Of a stretch of DNA of 64,000 nt, positions 42,701-54,595 are shown piece by piece (the stretch's first letter is position 1; each line of letters begins with the position of its first letter). The stretch is from contig JAVTVY010037103.1 of NCBI GenBank assembly GCA_036873755.1, positions 62,001 to 126,000 on the forward strand, read 5' to 3'. Position numbers and translations under genes: made by a program. A model generated the notes under the pieces. The model was given only the letters and a program-made list of their open reading frames with translations, ran no database searches and had not been told where the DNA came from. Origin of the DNA: Hanleya hanleyi (Eukaryota > Mollusca > Polyplacophora > Lepidopleurida > Hanleyidae).

Positions 42701-45043
42701 CAGTGTTGTGGTTGAGGTAATGATATAACATCAAGCCTGCCACCCATCAGAAAGATTATTGAGTGACCACTACAAGAGAGAACTGACCTGAGAGTTCTAA
42801 CCACCAGGGCAAAGTTTCTGTCTAAGGGTTGACAGGTACAGACAATTATAGCCCTCGCATGACAGGATGATCAGATTCTCCTACCAAGGAGTGACTGAAA
42901 ACAATTGACTACTTCAGTGTTACCTTTTCTGTCAGCAGATTCGGCCATAGTAAGATGAAGTTTGAGCATGTCTAGTTTTTCCTGCTGGTCCTCCAGCTGT
43001 GGTAATGTCCACAGTATAGATTCTGATCCCGCAGCATGTCTCTCTTCTTGTTGACGTCGTATCAGGGCAAACAATTCACCATATGACTTGTGAAAACCCT
43101 CCTGTAACATGTCCAGGCACAAACTGTGCTTGTATGTGTTACGGTACCTGTCAGAATTAGCGCATAATGTTATTATTTAAACAAAAATGACTGAATGATC
43201 AGAAATAATGATAGAAGAGTTGCTGGTCATAATTAGTAATTACGAGCAGATAAAAATAATCTACTCCAATTGCAATAGTTAATACGAAGCTGCGCATCTG
43301 AAAACCCCTCGGCTCTGGGCGCCAGTCATTCATAATGTATTCAATTTGAACCAAGACTTCAGGAACACCAAGCAGTCAGGTGACAAATATACAGATTATG
43401 AAAAATTTTGAAATTAGAAATGGCCTCTAAGGTTTCCGTCAAATCAGAGAAACCGGTATTCATTACATAAGTCTCTTGATGCATGGACGATGTATACCAA
43501 ATTTTACATCGAGCATTTGAAAGTTATCGGAGATAGAGATCATTAATGATTTTGCATAAATTAAAGATGGCCACGCATGCATCCTTCCCACCACTCAGGG
43601 GAACTGATGTGGTTATTCATTGCAAGTCTCTTGATACATGGATGCTGTATACAAGTTTCATATAGAACACTGAAATGGTAACAAAGATATACATCATTAA
43701 AGATTTTGCATAAATTAAAGATGGCCACCAAGGTTTCGCCCAATCAGAAAAACCAGAACTGTCATTTATCGTAAGTCTATTGATGCATCGATGATGTGTA
43801 CCAAATTTTACATCGAGCACTTGAACGATATCAGAAATAGAGATCGTTAATGATTTCGCAAAAATTAAAGATGGCTGCCCATCCTTCCCACCACTCAGAG
43901 GAACTGATGTGGTTATTCATTGCAAGTCCCTTGATACATCGATGCTGTATACCAAGTTTCATATAGAAAACTGAAATGGTTTCAAAGACATACATCATTA
44001 AAGATTTTGCATAAATTAAAGATGGCCACCAAGGTTTCCACCGAATCAGGGAAACTGGTTTGGTCATTCCTTTGAAGTTTCTTGATGCATCGATGATCTA
44101 TACCAAGTTTCACAATCAACAGTGAAATGGTACCTGAGATACACAAGATTAATGGTTTTGCATAAATTAAATATGGCCACCAAAGTGTCCAACCAATCGG
44201 GTCCAGATTCAATAGGGTTCTGGGTCATGAGCATATGGATGTGCAGTGCAAGTTTGGTGTGCCTAGGGTAAGTCGTTCTAAAGATATCTTGGTAACGATA
44301 AAGCTGTGATGGTTTCGCATGAATTAAAGATGGCCGCCAAAGCTTTCAACCAATCAGGTCCAGATTCAATAGGGTTCTGGGTGACGAGCATATGGATGTG
44401 CACTGCAAGATTGATGTGCCTAGGGTAGGTCGTTCTAAAGATATCTTGGTAACAAGAAAGGAGTGACGGACAGACGGACGGACGTACATGACGACGACAA
44501 TACCCTTCGGCCAAATTTTGGCCGAGGGGTAAAAACTTCATCAATTATGAAGTTACCATACAGAGACCTGCATCAAGATTATTCAGTTAACAGAAATAAC
44601 ACAAATGTAATGAATTCATTCCTCGACAGTCGAGATCTCATGTCGAGAGCCTAAACTATGTTGAATATGCCAGTTATAGGTCACATGACTGTAACATGAC
44701 CGCGTACATGTTGAAATACAATACAGACGGTCGCCATCTTGGACATATAAACATGTTGACTTACAAATATTACAACAAACATATACAGAAACAACACTTA
44801 CATCGAGGTTTGTGCCTTGTTCAGTAGAGGTTGTTGAGCTCTTAATCTGTTTCTTTTTGCTTCTACTTCTCTGTCTTTTTTCCCCTGTACTTTTAAAGGT
44901 TTCAAAATTTGTCTGTTGTTGGAGGACTTTGAAGGTGGGGTGGGGACATTGTATCTTTGCAGATTGGATGCCTGGGTCATACCAGTCATCCCTGTCATCC
45001 CAGCCATTCCTGCTCCGGGGATTGGCGGCAAGGTCGCCGCCAT
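30755..45043 (-). CDS. TTC29: Tetratricopeptide repeat protein 29
   Basis: TTC29 is a TPR protein of motile cilia and sperm flagella; human loss-of-function causes flagellar malformation and male infertility. Coding exons on the minus strand, in order: 45043-44802, 43147-42924, 40612-40427, 39377-39165, 38640-38555, 37693-37602, 33410-33287, 31492-31258 and 30894-30755. All introns are GT/AG, every phase matches and the frame closes at 513 aa (human about 475). Diagnostic segments are KHSLCLDMLQEGFHKS (exon 2), DKWLVDHFFTSCLDVSR (exon 3), GERKLAGETAYRLGLAYE (exon 5) and GRYDEATEYFSKAYNLSR (exon 8), with TPR helices from about 195 to 440. The N-terminus has repeated GMTGM and a basic region; the C-terminus is a P/E-rich tail. 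The start is the first ATG after an acceptor at 45058, so a 5' non-coding exon is likely. Intron 7 is occupied by a minisatellite copied from the exon 7 donor. Confidence 0.92.
31600..33325. repeat. Minisatellite of 35-37 bp units derived from the TTC29 exon 7 / intron 7 junction
   Basis: About 18 units resembling GGTTATGTACATACCAGAGA plus GTTGTAGATGGCCCCCA: four at 31600-31748 and about fourteen at 32820-33325, parted by a transposon. On the minus strand each unit reads CATAACCTGGGGGCCATC, then TACAACTCTCTG, then GTATGTA. The first 30 bases are the last ten codons of exon 7 (HNLGAIYNSL) and the rest is its splice donor, so the array multiplies the exon end together with the 5' splice site. 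Confidence 0.9.
31750..32818. mobile_element. Harbinger-like non-autonomous element inside the minisatellite
   Basis: Terminal inverted repeats GGCTGGTTAAAATTAATTTC and, from the other end, GGCTGGCTAAAAAAAAATCC, both continuing into TGTTTAGCATCA. It is flanked by TTA on both sides (31747-31749 and 32819-32821), a 3-bp TWA duplication typical of PIF/Harbinger elements. Length 1069 bp, no transposase. Removing it joins AAGTTA to TGTAC and restores the minisatellite phase. Confidence 0.75.
33451..34317. mobile_element. Harbinger-like foldback element in TTC29 intron 6
   Basis: Ends GGGACGGTATCCAACCAGCG and, inverted, GGGACCGTATCCATCCAACG. The similarity extends inwards through AGACGTTTTAAACGATG and CATCGTTTGCA motifs. 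TAA flanks both ends (33448-33450 and 34318-34320), a TWA-type duplication. Length 867 bp. Its edge is 41 bases upstream of the exon 7 acceptor. ORFs inside it are not gene-like. Confidence 0.75.
34365..35315 (+). mobile_element. Tandem-monomer element (about five ~150-bp monomers)
   Basis: Monomers contain AATTTGGACAAAAAATAATA, CTCATAAATAGCACATGTAC, GTTTCATAATCATCC and TGACAGCTGACAACTGCA. The right end has GGACGACGACACGGATGATG, then a hairpin-like TATCTCGCCTTACGAGTGAG and ATAAAAATG. This repeats the order array, GAC-rich run, hairpin, TAAAA of the other families. Lies in TTC29 intron 6. Confidence 0.6.
35365..37335. repeat. Inverted repeat arms around a family A copy
   Basis: GTATCACTGACGTCCCTGTT, then GATTCACATCGCCTCTTGGC (35375-35412), is the inverse of 37250-37335, where ATGTGAATCAGCGGGGGGAA and GGGACGTCAGTGATAC occur. 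The similarity covers about 70-90 bases per arm only. Confidence 0.45.
35700..36754 (+). mobile_element. Tandem-monomer element, family A, fourth copy
   Basis: Begins CATTCTAGGCAACTTGATCT as at 27173, continues through CCATTGTTCTGTTCTGTATT and two to three monomers (36230-36660), then GGACGGACGGATGGACAGAC, AAAGCGATCGCTATATG and the intact hairpin CCCCCCTCTAATTAGAGGGG with CATAAC. Lies in TTC29 intron 6. Confidence 0.75.
39416..40153. mobile_element. Short-TIR non-autonomous DNA element in TTC29 intron 3
   Basis: Twelve-base perfect terminal inverted repeats, AGGGCTGTTCCA at 39416 and TGGAACAGCCCT ending at 40153. The sequence just inside is rich in AACCACC. The termini resemble hAT types, but no clear 8-bp duplication was found. 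It begins 39 bases upstream of the exon 4 acceptor. Confidence 0.55.
43296..44536 (+). mobile_element. Tandem-monomer element, family B, in TTC29 intron 1
   Basis: About seven ~150-bp monomers with TTGCATAAATTAAAGATGGC near 43551, 43708, 43858, 44008, 44158 and 44312, and TGATGCATCGATGATCTATA. The right end is GACGGACAGACGGACGGACG, then GACGACGACAATACCCTTCG, and the hairpin CGGCCAAATTTTGGCCG with AGGGGTAAAAA. Minus-strand frames at 43561-44544 are products of the repeat. An inverse copy of the end lies at 54596-54664. Confidence 0.75.
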
Positions 45044-45061
45044 CGTCACTGCTTGATCTAT

Positions 45062-45692
45062 AAAAAGATAGTGCCACGGCACTGTAGCGCTCATCTGGCT
45101 ATAACTGGAGAAAGTGGCTTCGAGAAATTTTTACTGAAGAACTGCAATAGATGAGTTTCTAACTTGCGTTGTCTCCCCTGAACAAAATGACAACATAGTC
45201 GATTTCACAGGAGGTCAAGCTGTAAATTCATGATTGTAATTGGAGGTTATGGAATAAAGGCAATTATACCAAAATATAATGTGTGATTGTCAGTAAGCTG
45301 TATAAGCAATAACCAGAACCAATTTTTATTATGTGATTGTAGTCGTTCGTCTGTCTGTCCACTTCGTGTCCGGACAGTACATGGGACAGTTTTAACCTGC
45401 GATTCCAATATTTTGTGGGTATATGCACCAGGGGGAGACATGTCGAGTACGAAATATGTGCGACTGGGTTGTTACGATGGCAATGAGATGTAACAGGACA
45501 TTTTTCCAATGAAAGTAATCTCTGGTGAGGTATGGCCTAACCAAGACATACCCCCATCTGTCTGCGAAGATGTAAAAGATAGTGCCACGGCACTGTAGGT
45601 CATCTGTCTGTAACTGGAAAAAGTAGCTGTGAGAAATTTTTACTAAAGAACTGCAATAGATGAGTTTCTAACTTGTGTTGTCCACCCTGAAC
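45062..45692. repeat. Direct repeat pair upstream of the TTC29 start (45062-45182 and 45568-45692)
   Basis: AAAAGATAGTGCCACGGCAC ... CTGCAATAGATGAGTTTCTA recurs with few changes 506 bp further on. The near copy touches the acceptor of the first coding exon (45058), so the duplicated piece may include upstream splice signals or leader sequence. Confidence 0.6.
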
Positions 45693-45739
45693 ACTATAAA
45701 ATGATCCATGCAGTTATTTCCTGAGATTTTATGATAAAG

Positions 45740-47369
45740 TTTCATGGGAAATTCAAGATGCGGCAATATTGGATTTTCGAAATGAACCAAAAAAAGGTAT
45801 CTTGCACAACTGGATCACAAGGGAACCTGTGTATCAACATCCATGCAGTAATATCCTAAGAATTCACGATAACAAAATTTCATGGGGAAATCCAAGATGG
45901 CCACCTGGTGGCCATATTCGATTTTTCAATCAGACCATATATGGTATCCTGCACAGCTAGACCCCAAGGGCAACCTCTGTACCAAATTTGAGAAAGATCC
46001 ATGCAGTAGTTCTGAGAAATCACGATAACAATGTTTCATCTGGAAATCCAAGATGGCCGTCTGGTGGCCATATTGGATTTTTCAATCAGACTACAAATTG
46101 TATCTTGCGCAACTAGACCCCGAGGGGAACCTCTAGATCTGTACCAAATTTGAGAACGATCCATGCAGTAGTTCCTGAGAAATCGCGATAATGTTTCATC
46201 TGGAAATCCAAGATGGCCACCTGGTGGTCATATTGGATTTTTCAATCAGACCGCAAATTGTATCTTGCGCAACTAGACCCCAAGGGGAACCTGCGTATCA
46301 AATTTGAGAAAGATCCATGCGGCTCTTCCTGATAAATCACGATAACGAAGTTTCATAGGGAAATCCAAGATGGCCGCCTGGTGGCCATATTGGATGTTCG
46401 AATCAGAGCAGAAAAGGTATCTTGCACAACTAGACCCCCAAGAGGAACCTGTGTACCAAATTTGAGAAAGATCCATGCAGTAGTTAACGAAAAATAATGA
46501 TGACAAGACTTCACTGGCAAATTCAAGATGGCCGCCTTGTGGCCATATTGGATTTTTCAATCAGACCACAAATTGTATCTTGCACAACTAGACCCCAAGG
46601 GGAACCTGTGTACCAAATTTGAGAAAGACCCATGCAGTACTTCCTGAGAAATTGAGATAACAATGTTTCATCTCGAAATCCAAGATGGCCGCCTGGTGGC
46701 CATATTGGATTTCTGAATCAGACCACAAAAGTATCTTGCACAACTAGACACTAAGGGGAACCTGTGTATCGAATTTGAGAAAGATCCATGCAGTACTTCC
46801 TCATAAATCACGATAACGAAGTTTCATAGGGAAATCCAAGATGGCTGCCTGGTGGCCATATTGGATGTTCGAATCAGAGCAGAAAAGGTATCTTGCACAA
46901 CTAGACCCCAAGGGGAACCTGTGTGCCAAATTTGAGGAAGATCCACAAAGTAGTTCCTGAGAAATTGCAATAACAATGTTTCATGGGGAAATCCAAGATG
47001 GCCACCTGGTGGCCATATTGGATTTGTGAATCAGACCACAACAGGTATCTTGCACAACTAGACCAAAAGGGGAACCTGTGTACCAAATTTGAGAAAGATC
47101 TATGCAGTAGTTCCTGAGAAATCGCGATAACAATGTTTCAATGGCAAATTCAAGATGGCCGCCATGGCGGCCATATTTAAAATCGTATCGACACGGCATG
47201 AACAAATTCTGGTGTACTCATTGGGGGGAACATGCATGCCAAGTTTCAGCTTAATCGGCCAAGCGGTTTCAGAGAAGAAGATGTTTACGGACGACGCACG
47301 ACGGACGACGCACGACGGACAGTCAGGCCATGACATAAGCCCATCGGGCCTTCGGCCCAGATGAGCTAA
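45740..47369 (+). mobile_element. Tandem-monomer element, family C, with a Helitron-like 3' end
   Basis: About nine ~155-160 bp monomers, each with CCAAGATGGCCGCCTGGTGG then CCATATTGGATT, TCTTGCACAACTAGACCCC and GATCCATGCAGTAGTTCCTG. The right end is ACGGACGACGCACGACGGAC twice, then hairpin GGGCCTTCGGCCC (47346-47358), AGATGAG and terminal CTAA at 47369. A hairpin a few bases before CTRR is the hallmark of Helitron 3' ends; the diagnostic 5' TC could not be placed. Open frames here come from the array. Confidence 0.7.
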
Positions 47370-48579
47370 CAACACAATAAATTCATGAATACAAACAATT
47401 CATCATCACTGCGGCACTGCTCATTCCTGAATCTCAATTCCAGTGTATGTCACCAAGGCTCCATCAGAAACTAGATTGCTTCAGTCTAAAATTGGATACA
47501 GTCTCTGATAAAGACAGGTTTAATATAAAGATAAGATCATACAGAATCAAATTATTTTTGTTTGTTTGTGATTAAACGGCTTATTAAAATATGAGCCATC
47601 CAGTATTTTCCTAACAACTGGTGAATGGTTTGGGGCCGGCGCCTTGTTTGCAGGTATGGCAGGCAGTATAGAAAAAGGCCCCACCGGAGCTATTATACAA
47701 ACTGCATTCTGGTTTTGGAAAGCTAATGATTTCACTTTCATTACCTCTTCGGGTTAGTTCAACAAGGACATGAAGGAGGAAGAGAATTTGGCTTAATCAC
47801 ATTTCATAGTTTGCAACATATTACCTGGTATACTTGAAATCCTCATAACATTTCAGCGTTTTATTAGAGATCTATTAAAAACTATCTGCAAAGTTGTGAA
47901 TTCAAACTTTATCCCATGTTAAATATATACAGCTGTGCTTCGGGTCATCTTGGTATTATGGCTGTTTTTGAGGCTTTTTGAGCTTTTTCAAACAAATAGA
48001 TAATATTTTGAACTGAAACTCTAGTAGAGAAATCTGCTACTCATGCAGGAAGCAGTTTTTGGTGTGCTTTTCATGTTCAACATGTCCAATGGCAATGCTG
48101 ATTTAGGTCGCTCCTGTGTCCCAGATGAAAACCCCACATTTCAAGGTGGCCAAGAGTGAGCAACACTTCTATTATGGCCATTTTGCGAAATAGATCCATT
48201 TTGCAGGGAAACTGTGAAACCTTTTTATCTAAATTGACCTTGTGTATATTATTCAGACATTACCTAGTCCACTGACCAAATTTCTGACAGTTTTGAGAAG
48301 TTTTTGGCAGAGAAAAAGTGGTCTACTTTAGGAACCTCAACAGCGTCTTCGAGTAATGGTAAATACATGCATTTGTATTGTAGTGGTAGAGAGTGGCATT
48401 TGTTTCAGAGTCCCTTGTTTCAGGATAATGATTCAAATCAACAATGAGACATGATAGAAATCTAGAGGAGAATTGCTGTGATTAATTGGTGGTTTAGGCA
48501 TCTTTCTATTATTCCCAGGACTTGAATTTCATTTTATTAGGAAAAATTTATCCGACAAGGCTGGAATTTAGAAATAAAT
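47370..48579. other. Intergenic, nothing recognised
   Basis: No supported exon or delimited repeat. Confidence 0.4.
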
Positions 48580-48967
48580 GGCGTAATGGCGGGTTTTTGT
48601 GGATACATCGCCTATATAGGAAGTGTATCCACATTTTCGCGAGACGTAAAATCAGCTATTTTTTCAAAAATGTGGATACACCTTCTATATAACTTATAAG
48701 TGATGTATCCTACATCTTATTAGCAATGTAAACAAATAAATACTTGATTCTAACTTTTAAAACCTAAATTTGAGAAATGTTTAGGTTGAATATTTTGACC
48801 GGGTGAAGTGCTGTCACAACTTTTTTTGTTCAAATTCTCGCCTGACTTTCCAGGGCTAAATCCAAATCAGAAATACTTGCATGTGTGGCATGAATTCTTC
48901 TGAACTCGGTTAATTATAAATTTAGAGAGTACATAGTTTTTTTTCTCATCGTATTAATGGGAAAGAG

Positions 48968-49435
48968 ATGCTATATGTCCCAAGAAACTTCAAACAATCG
49001 GAAGTCCAAATTTTACAATTCAACTGCAGATGGAGAGTAAGAAAAAGTTTGATTGGCCGAAATCTGTGTAATAGCCCCACCCAGCTATTATTCAACCAAT
49101 CAGAAAATTGGACTCTACAAGTCTCCAACATGGCTGACAAAAGTAACATCTTATTGATCAGAAAAAGTGGTCAGCTCCGGGAAACAACTGACATTAAGGT
49201 TTTCAGGAGGTTAATAAAAACGTGGACGGGTGATGCATGCAAATGCCACTTCTGCAAAATCTAAGTTTTATTATGCTACTGGGTTTTTTGCCCTTTTGCT
49301 TTTACCTTCATCGTTATTTTTAATTTATTTTTACTGTTATTTAACCTCAGATATATTAGCTCGGTAGAGCTAGCGTTGCAAATATTGTAATTCTGAGTAT
49401 AAATAAAGTTTGTATTGTATTGTATTGTATCTCTT
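48968..49435 (+). other. Unassigned segment with AATAAA and (TTGTA)n tail
   Basis: A 98-codon frame (48968-49264) ends with TGDACKCHFCKI but no domain is recognised. After it come AATAAA (49402) and TTGTATTGTATTGTATTGTA, the kind of short-repeat tail left by some non-LTR retrotransposons. It may be a small retroposed sequence lying inside the surrounding TIR element. Confidence 0.3.
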
Positions 49436-49479
49436 TCCCGTCCATCTCAACTTCCACTCATAAACTCAGTCGAACAATA

Positions 49480-49550
49480 CAGGGCTTGTGTTTTGAGGCG
49501 AGTGATTGTATCCTTTAACCTTAATCACTCGCCTCAAAACACAAGCCCTG
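49480..49550. repeat. Perfect 28-bp-arm hairpin
   Basis: Arms 49480-49507 (CAGGGCTTGTGTTTTGAGGC ...) and 49523-49550 (... GCCTCAAAACACAAGCCCTG) are exact complements around a 15-base loop. ACAATAC before and GCAATAC after suggest a short target duplication, so it is probably a tiny MITE nested in the larger element. Confidence 0.75.
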
Positions 49551-49897
49551 CAATACGATTATTTGAATGATAAGTTTCTAGTAGTTCAGTCTAACAGATC
49601 ATAAGTACCTCCTGCTGTTTAACTGCCAACAGATCGACGCCGAAAACTCGTTTAAGTTAGTTTTTTAGCTTCGTCTCGAGGAATCCGAAGTCCCAAGAAC
49701 TTTTCATAATCGTACAGCTTTTATATCGATGAATTATAAAATATAACAGTCATTACAATGTTAATAAAATGTGAATACATCGCCATTATAGTGTGTGTAT
49801 CCACATTTTTGGAAAACCAAGTTTTTGATGATTTTTAAAATATGGATACACATGCTGTGTTTGTATCCACAAAAACCCGCCAAATTACTGTTACGCC

Positions 49898-52800
49898 AAA
49901 AAATTTATCTGTAGTTATCTCTTCAAACCAGTAAAATTTTGTTCATTTCCGTGAACGTCATGCATGCAAAGGAAACGAAACGGCCATAATGGAAGATGAC
50001 CATAATAGCTGCAAGCTGACTGACCCGTTTCTGCTCACCGAGCCAGCAGAAGTGTCATAGCCTGCCCTTAGCCGGAATTCCGATCTGGCTTATTGACCGT
50101 ACCGTGTCATCCCCTTTAGATCAGCACAGAAAATAAAGGTATAATTAACTTCTCTTACGATTCACTGCTGTAATTATCGGATTTCCCCAACCAATGATGA
50201 TGTTGATCCGTGATTGCTGTTGTTGTTGTTGTTGTTCCACTTGTTGGAAATGAAATTATTCTTGGAAGATATCACAGCAGCCTATGATATCCTGCCTATG
50301 GAAGGATTGCAGCGGCAGAACTCATTCGGAGAACTGGGGAAATTGGGAAATTGACAACACAAAACCGTACAAAAAGACACTCACCAAGGGAAATTAAAGT
50401 AGATAAATAACCAAAATAGTGTATGAAATATGGCGGCGGTTTAATAACGGTTCCCATAGAAACTTATAGGACCGCAGCACAAATGAAACGTTGAAATTAT
50501 TGGTTTCGAACAGGTTAAATTTCTGATAAAAATCTAGCGGAAAATTGTGTCTAATTGAAAGTTAAAATATTTACATTTTATTTTATATTTTTCGGAGACC
50601 TTTTATACGGAGCCGTCAATATTGAAAGTTCATTTGTAATATGGGGTTCCGACTCTTGGTGCGGAGCTAGAAAGGGGAGGTAATACTGGTGAGTTAGACT
50701 TTTAGGTACACATGCTGTTCACTTTCGCTTTGCTTTGACTAGCTGTTGACAGGCTTTTTTTTGTCATTTTGACGAATCCACGACATTTTGGCAATAACTT
50801 TTTTCCACATCTGCAGTTACTACCTGTCATTCGATTTGAGGGAACGGGTTTTTCGTCAATACAGTAGTTTTGTGGGTTCCGGATCACGGGGAGTTGCGGA
50901 TCACTTTCCCAATAAACGCCTCATATTTCTTGCAATGAAGCATCTGCGTAAATCTTTTTTAGGTTTATTGGAACGTCTGTTTCTGTGGACTCAAATAAAT
51001 GTCAAACAACCTACCTGCGTTTTTTGTTTCTCGGTGAATTGGGCATGGTAATGCCCTCTGTACTACACAATGACAAATTGATGTGTGATTTCTTCAGTGT
51101 TAAATATACGAGAAATAAGGTGGGTTTAAGTGGTAATTTCGGTATTTATTTCAGTGATAGAATCATATTAATGGTCAAACAAAATATATAAAGATTTGCT
51201 ATAAATCTTAACTCACCAGCATTGTAAAATAATTCCACAATAGAGTTGTCAATTAAGGATCAACGATACACGTGCCGTTTATTCCGTGTGATTACGTACC
51301 CGAAAATTATTACATTGAAAACTTAGCACACGGACAAATGTCCGATGGCAAAGTTACTGTTTTAGAATAATTTTAAGTTACAGAAAAGGATAGACTTACC
51401 CACCCCCCCCCCCCCCCCCCACCATCACCGATACCATCACACCACCAAAGATTTCAAAATTTTCATCATTTGTGTTCAGTGTTAAAATTGAGAACAAATA
51501 TCAATGGAGTGGGGCAAATGTCCATTTAGAGAATTTATATATTGTAATCCTGGAGCTGCCAGTCAAATTTATTCGGCTGTCAGAAACACAATGGGAGTGT
51601 GAGTGTAAAGTTCTTAGAAATTTTGAATCTGAATTCCATGCAGTATAAGAGAGGAATCCATATCAGGTCCCATGGGGTAACATTTTCTACAGGTTTCTAT
51701 TGAACGTGGTCTGTTAGGTTCAATCTTAAATGAATGGTCTCGTTCGTGTACAAATAATCATGGTTCGAACTGCCGAAATGCTGCGAGAATTAATTAAATT
51801 ATAGTGAAGATAATTGCCATATATGGCATGGTCAGACAGATCGGGCCGACATTGTCTAATACTATGAAGAATTTCCGCCGCAGTAATGGCAATCCAACAA
51901 AGTCCAGATATGTTATAGGCCCCTACACCGTTTTTGCCTATTTGGATATTGGTGATTAATGCTCGCTCAGGTTGATAAATAAAATTTCATTTTCAGTGGC
52001 TGTAACGACCGCTAGATGGCGTGATCCGCTACTCACCAAAGTGATTCGCAACTGCCCCCGCTGGTGCACTGAGAAAGACGGGATTTTCTTATTTATTCTC
52101 GATCTTGATTAGAGAATTTTTTACATACAATTATCGACCACAGATTTTCCTAGAAAATAAGACCAAGAATCACTCTCTCCTAACAAAACAAGCGCCAGAA
52201 GTCCAAACATAAAAAGTGATTTGGAACTCCCCTATTAACTGTATATCGGAAACATCATTTCTCAGAGCAGTGAAAAGCCTACACTAAATTATATCTCTTT
52301 GTAATTTGTGCATTTTTATTCTGAAATTTAAAGGATATCTAGTCAGAATCAAAGAAATTTCAAGTACCTTGCAAGCACAATGGTGTTGAGTGTGCAATGT
52401 TGTAACATTGGGACTGGCCTCTATGACGTCATAATTATGTCGGGAAAATTCATATTGGTGAATTTGACCCATGTTTTAGTTGGATTTTCGTGAAAACCTG
52501 TTCCCTCCAATTGTGAGACAGACAGTAACTTAAAAAGACTAATTATGATTGGGTAAAAAATTACATTACCGTACTGTACTTGTTTTGAGATACATAATGT
52601 ACAGAAATATATGGAAGATATATTATAGATATTTTACCAAATTCACCATCAATCAAACAGATGTTTGTCAATGTGTAACAAATAAAATCATGCTGAGTGC
52701 TAAATCATGCTAAAATCTGAAACAAATATATAATCATACTGATCAGGGCTGTAAAAAATGTTCGTTTTACATGTAATAGGTCTAAATTATATTCTGTAAG

Positions 52801-54595
52801 TTACACATGTAGATTCATCTATTGACATTTTTTTATTTGTCAATTTTGACTGAATTTGACATATGGACAATCATAACAAAATTTCACATCTTGGTAACCC
52901 TATAGTCTCTCCACATCTTTAATCTTTAATTTTATCAGATTTGGGCCTGAGAAATAAAGGTGTCGAAATGTCACATGCAGAAATGCCATACCCACTGCTT
53001 TGTGGTGAAATGTTTCATGGCGAAATGTCATGAGCTGAAACGTCCTTACACCCATAATTTGCTACAGATCGCATCATGCTATAATTGTTAAGTCATCATT
53101 GATCAGTCAGTTGATATAATTGCAGAATTCATCACTCAATTGATGATATAATTGATTAAAGGAATGCTTCTATTGTGTACTTGTAAATAAAGTGTGCCCT
53201 TTTTCTGGCAAGGATGACGTCACTTGGTGCTCTGATCGTCTGAATACATTCCAATACTGTTTTAAATTGTCAATGTTATTCAATTTTAACATTTGACAGC
53301 TCATTGTGGAAGTCGTATTGAGCCAATCTGAAAATGATGCTATATAATCCTTAATATGGCATCATCAGTTCTAGCAGCCTCGTTTTCGTGTACCGGGTGT
53401 AGCAAATGTGGCAGCACTCAGATGCTCGGTGAATAAAATAATACTTTACTCTCTTCAGCTGGAAGAAATATTTGATACACTTTATTTTAAAATGAAATAG
53501 GACCCCATCCATGGGGTATCAGGGGTAAAAAGGACCAGGACCCTAAATGTGAGGTTCCTGGGTGTGAAAGAAATAGGAACTAAGCGCTGTGGTATGACTG
53601 GAATATTGTTGAAAGCGACGTTAAATCATATTCCCTCAATTTAAAGTAAAAACCTTTACAAAAGAAACGTATTTGAAATGAGTGAAGCATTCCGTTAAGT
53701 AATCACCAATCACTTGATTTATTAACCAATAAAATTAAATTGAATTAAGAATCCCTGAGTGAGGCCAGCTGTTAGATTTTCCTGGGATGCAAGTTATGCC
53801 AGAAGGATATTTAGAGGGCCTATATTATGCATGCCATGCTCCATACACGTACTTGATAAATGTCATCAATAAGCCCCATCATAATCCCAGAAGTACCGCA
53901 TATTACCGCCAGGCATGAAACTGAAGACCGGTTCACTCGCGTGCATTTTTTTCAAGAGCAACTCTGCAGTCTTTGGACCTTTCATTGTAGCAATGCATCG
54001 ATCGATATTTGCCTTGTTTTCTTGCTCTAATATTGTCATTTGCACTATGAAGACGCGGCATTATCGGCTCCTGTGAAAAATACATATGTGCGTGAATCTG
54101 CCCTTCAGTCTCATGAATGCCTGGCGTGCATATGCGCTAATGTGTCATACTTCTGGGATTACAAGGATGCTTATTCATTGCAGGTCAACAGAGTCCAGCA
54201 TAATGTGATTCTAGTCCATTTTAATTTTATATGCCCAGCATGTATTAACGAGGTCATATATTGCGATAGAGTTCTGTCATTTTGCAAGCTCTGCAAAATC
54301 TCCAGTTCTATCTAGGTTATGGATTGATACCAAACTTTGGGTATACCTTACCAATAGAGCCAGGAAGAAGACTATTTAGTTTGAGGTCAAAAGGTCAAGG
54401 CCACTGTGGCCCAACAATAGGAAATTACTGAAAACTTGTATGTCTGTTTAGGGATCTAAATTGTGATGACAGTTGGTGTATTGTACTATATTTTGAGACG
54501 TGTGTTTGTTTGTTCTCTATGCACTCGTAAACTGCCGGATGGAATTAAGATGAAGCAGTTGCATTCAGGGTGTGCCATACATGTACCGATATATG
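49898..54595. other. Intergenic, no supported gene
   Basis: AT-rich DNA. Seen: a short GTT run at 50218-50236, a poly-C run at 51402-51420, and GAAATGTCA-type repeats at 52965-53030. A 5' non-coding exon of SUPT7L may lie somewhere here but could not be placed. Confidence 0.4.

Larger units (their letters stand above)
48580..49897. mobile_element. TIR element (~1.3 kb) with GTGGATACA end repeats
   Basis: Left end GGCGTAATGGCGGGTTTTTG and right end, inverted, GGCGTAACAGTAATTTGGCG then GGTTTTTG. Several TGTGGATACA copies in alternating orientation follow each end (48599, 48629, 48672 and 49799, 49852, 49866). No transposase recognised. It contains an internal hairpin (49480-49550) and a TTGTA-tailed segment (to about 49430). 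Confidence 0.6.

Noticed and set aside
43561..44544. Minus-strand frames in TTC29 intron 1
   Set aside because: Produced by family B monomers (AAAGATGGCC repeats), not conserved coding sequence.
45058..45094. Upstream TTC29 start codon at 45094
   Set aside because: The sequence TTTTTATAG at 45058 is a good acceptor, and the ATG at 45043 follows it; the upstream ATG lies in the 5' intron and inside a repeated segment.
46273..47375. Minus-strand frames rich in FLKFDTQVPLGV
   Set aside because: Each is one family C monomer translated; they change frame between monomers.
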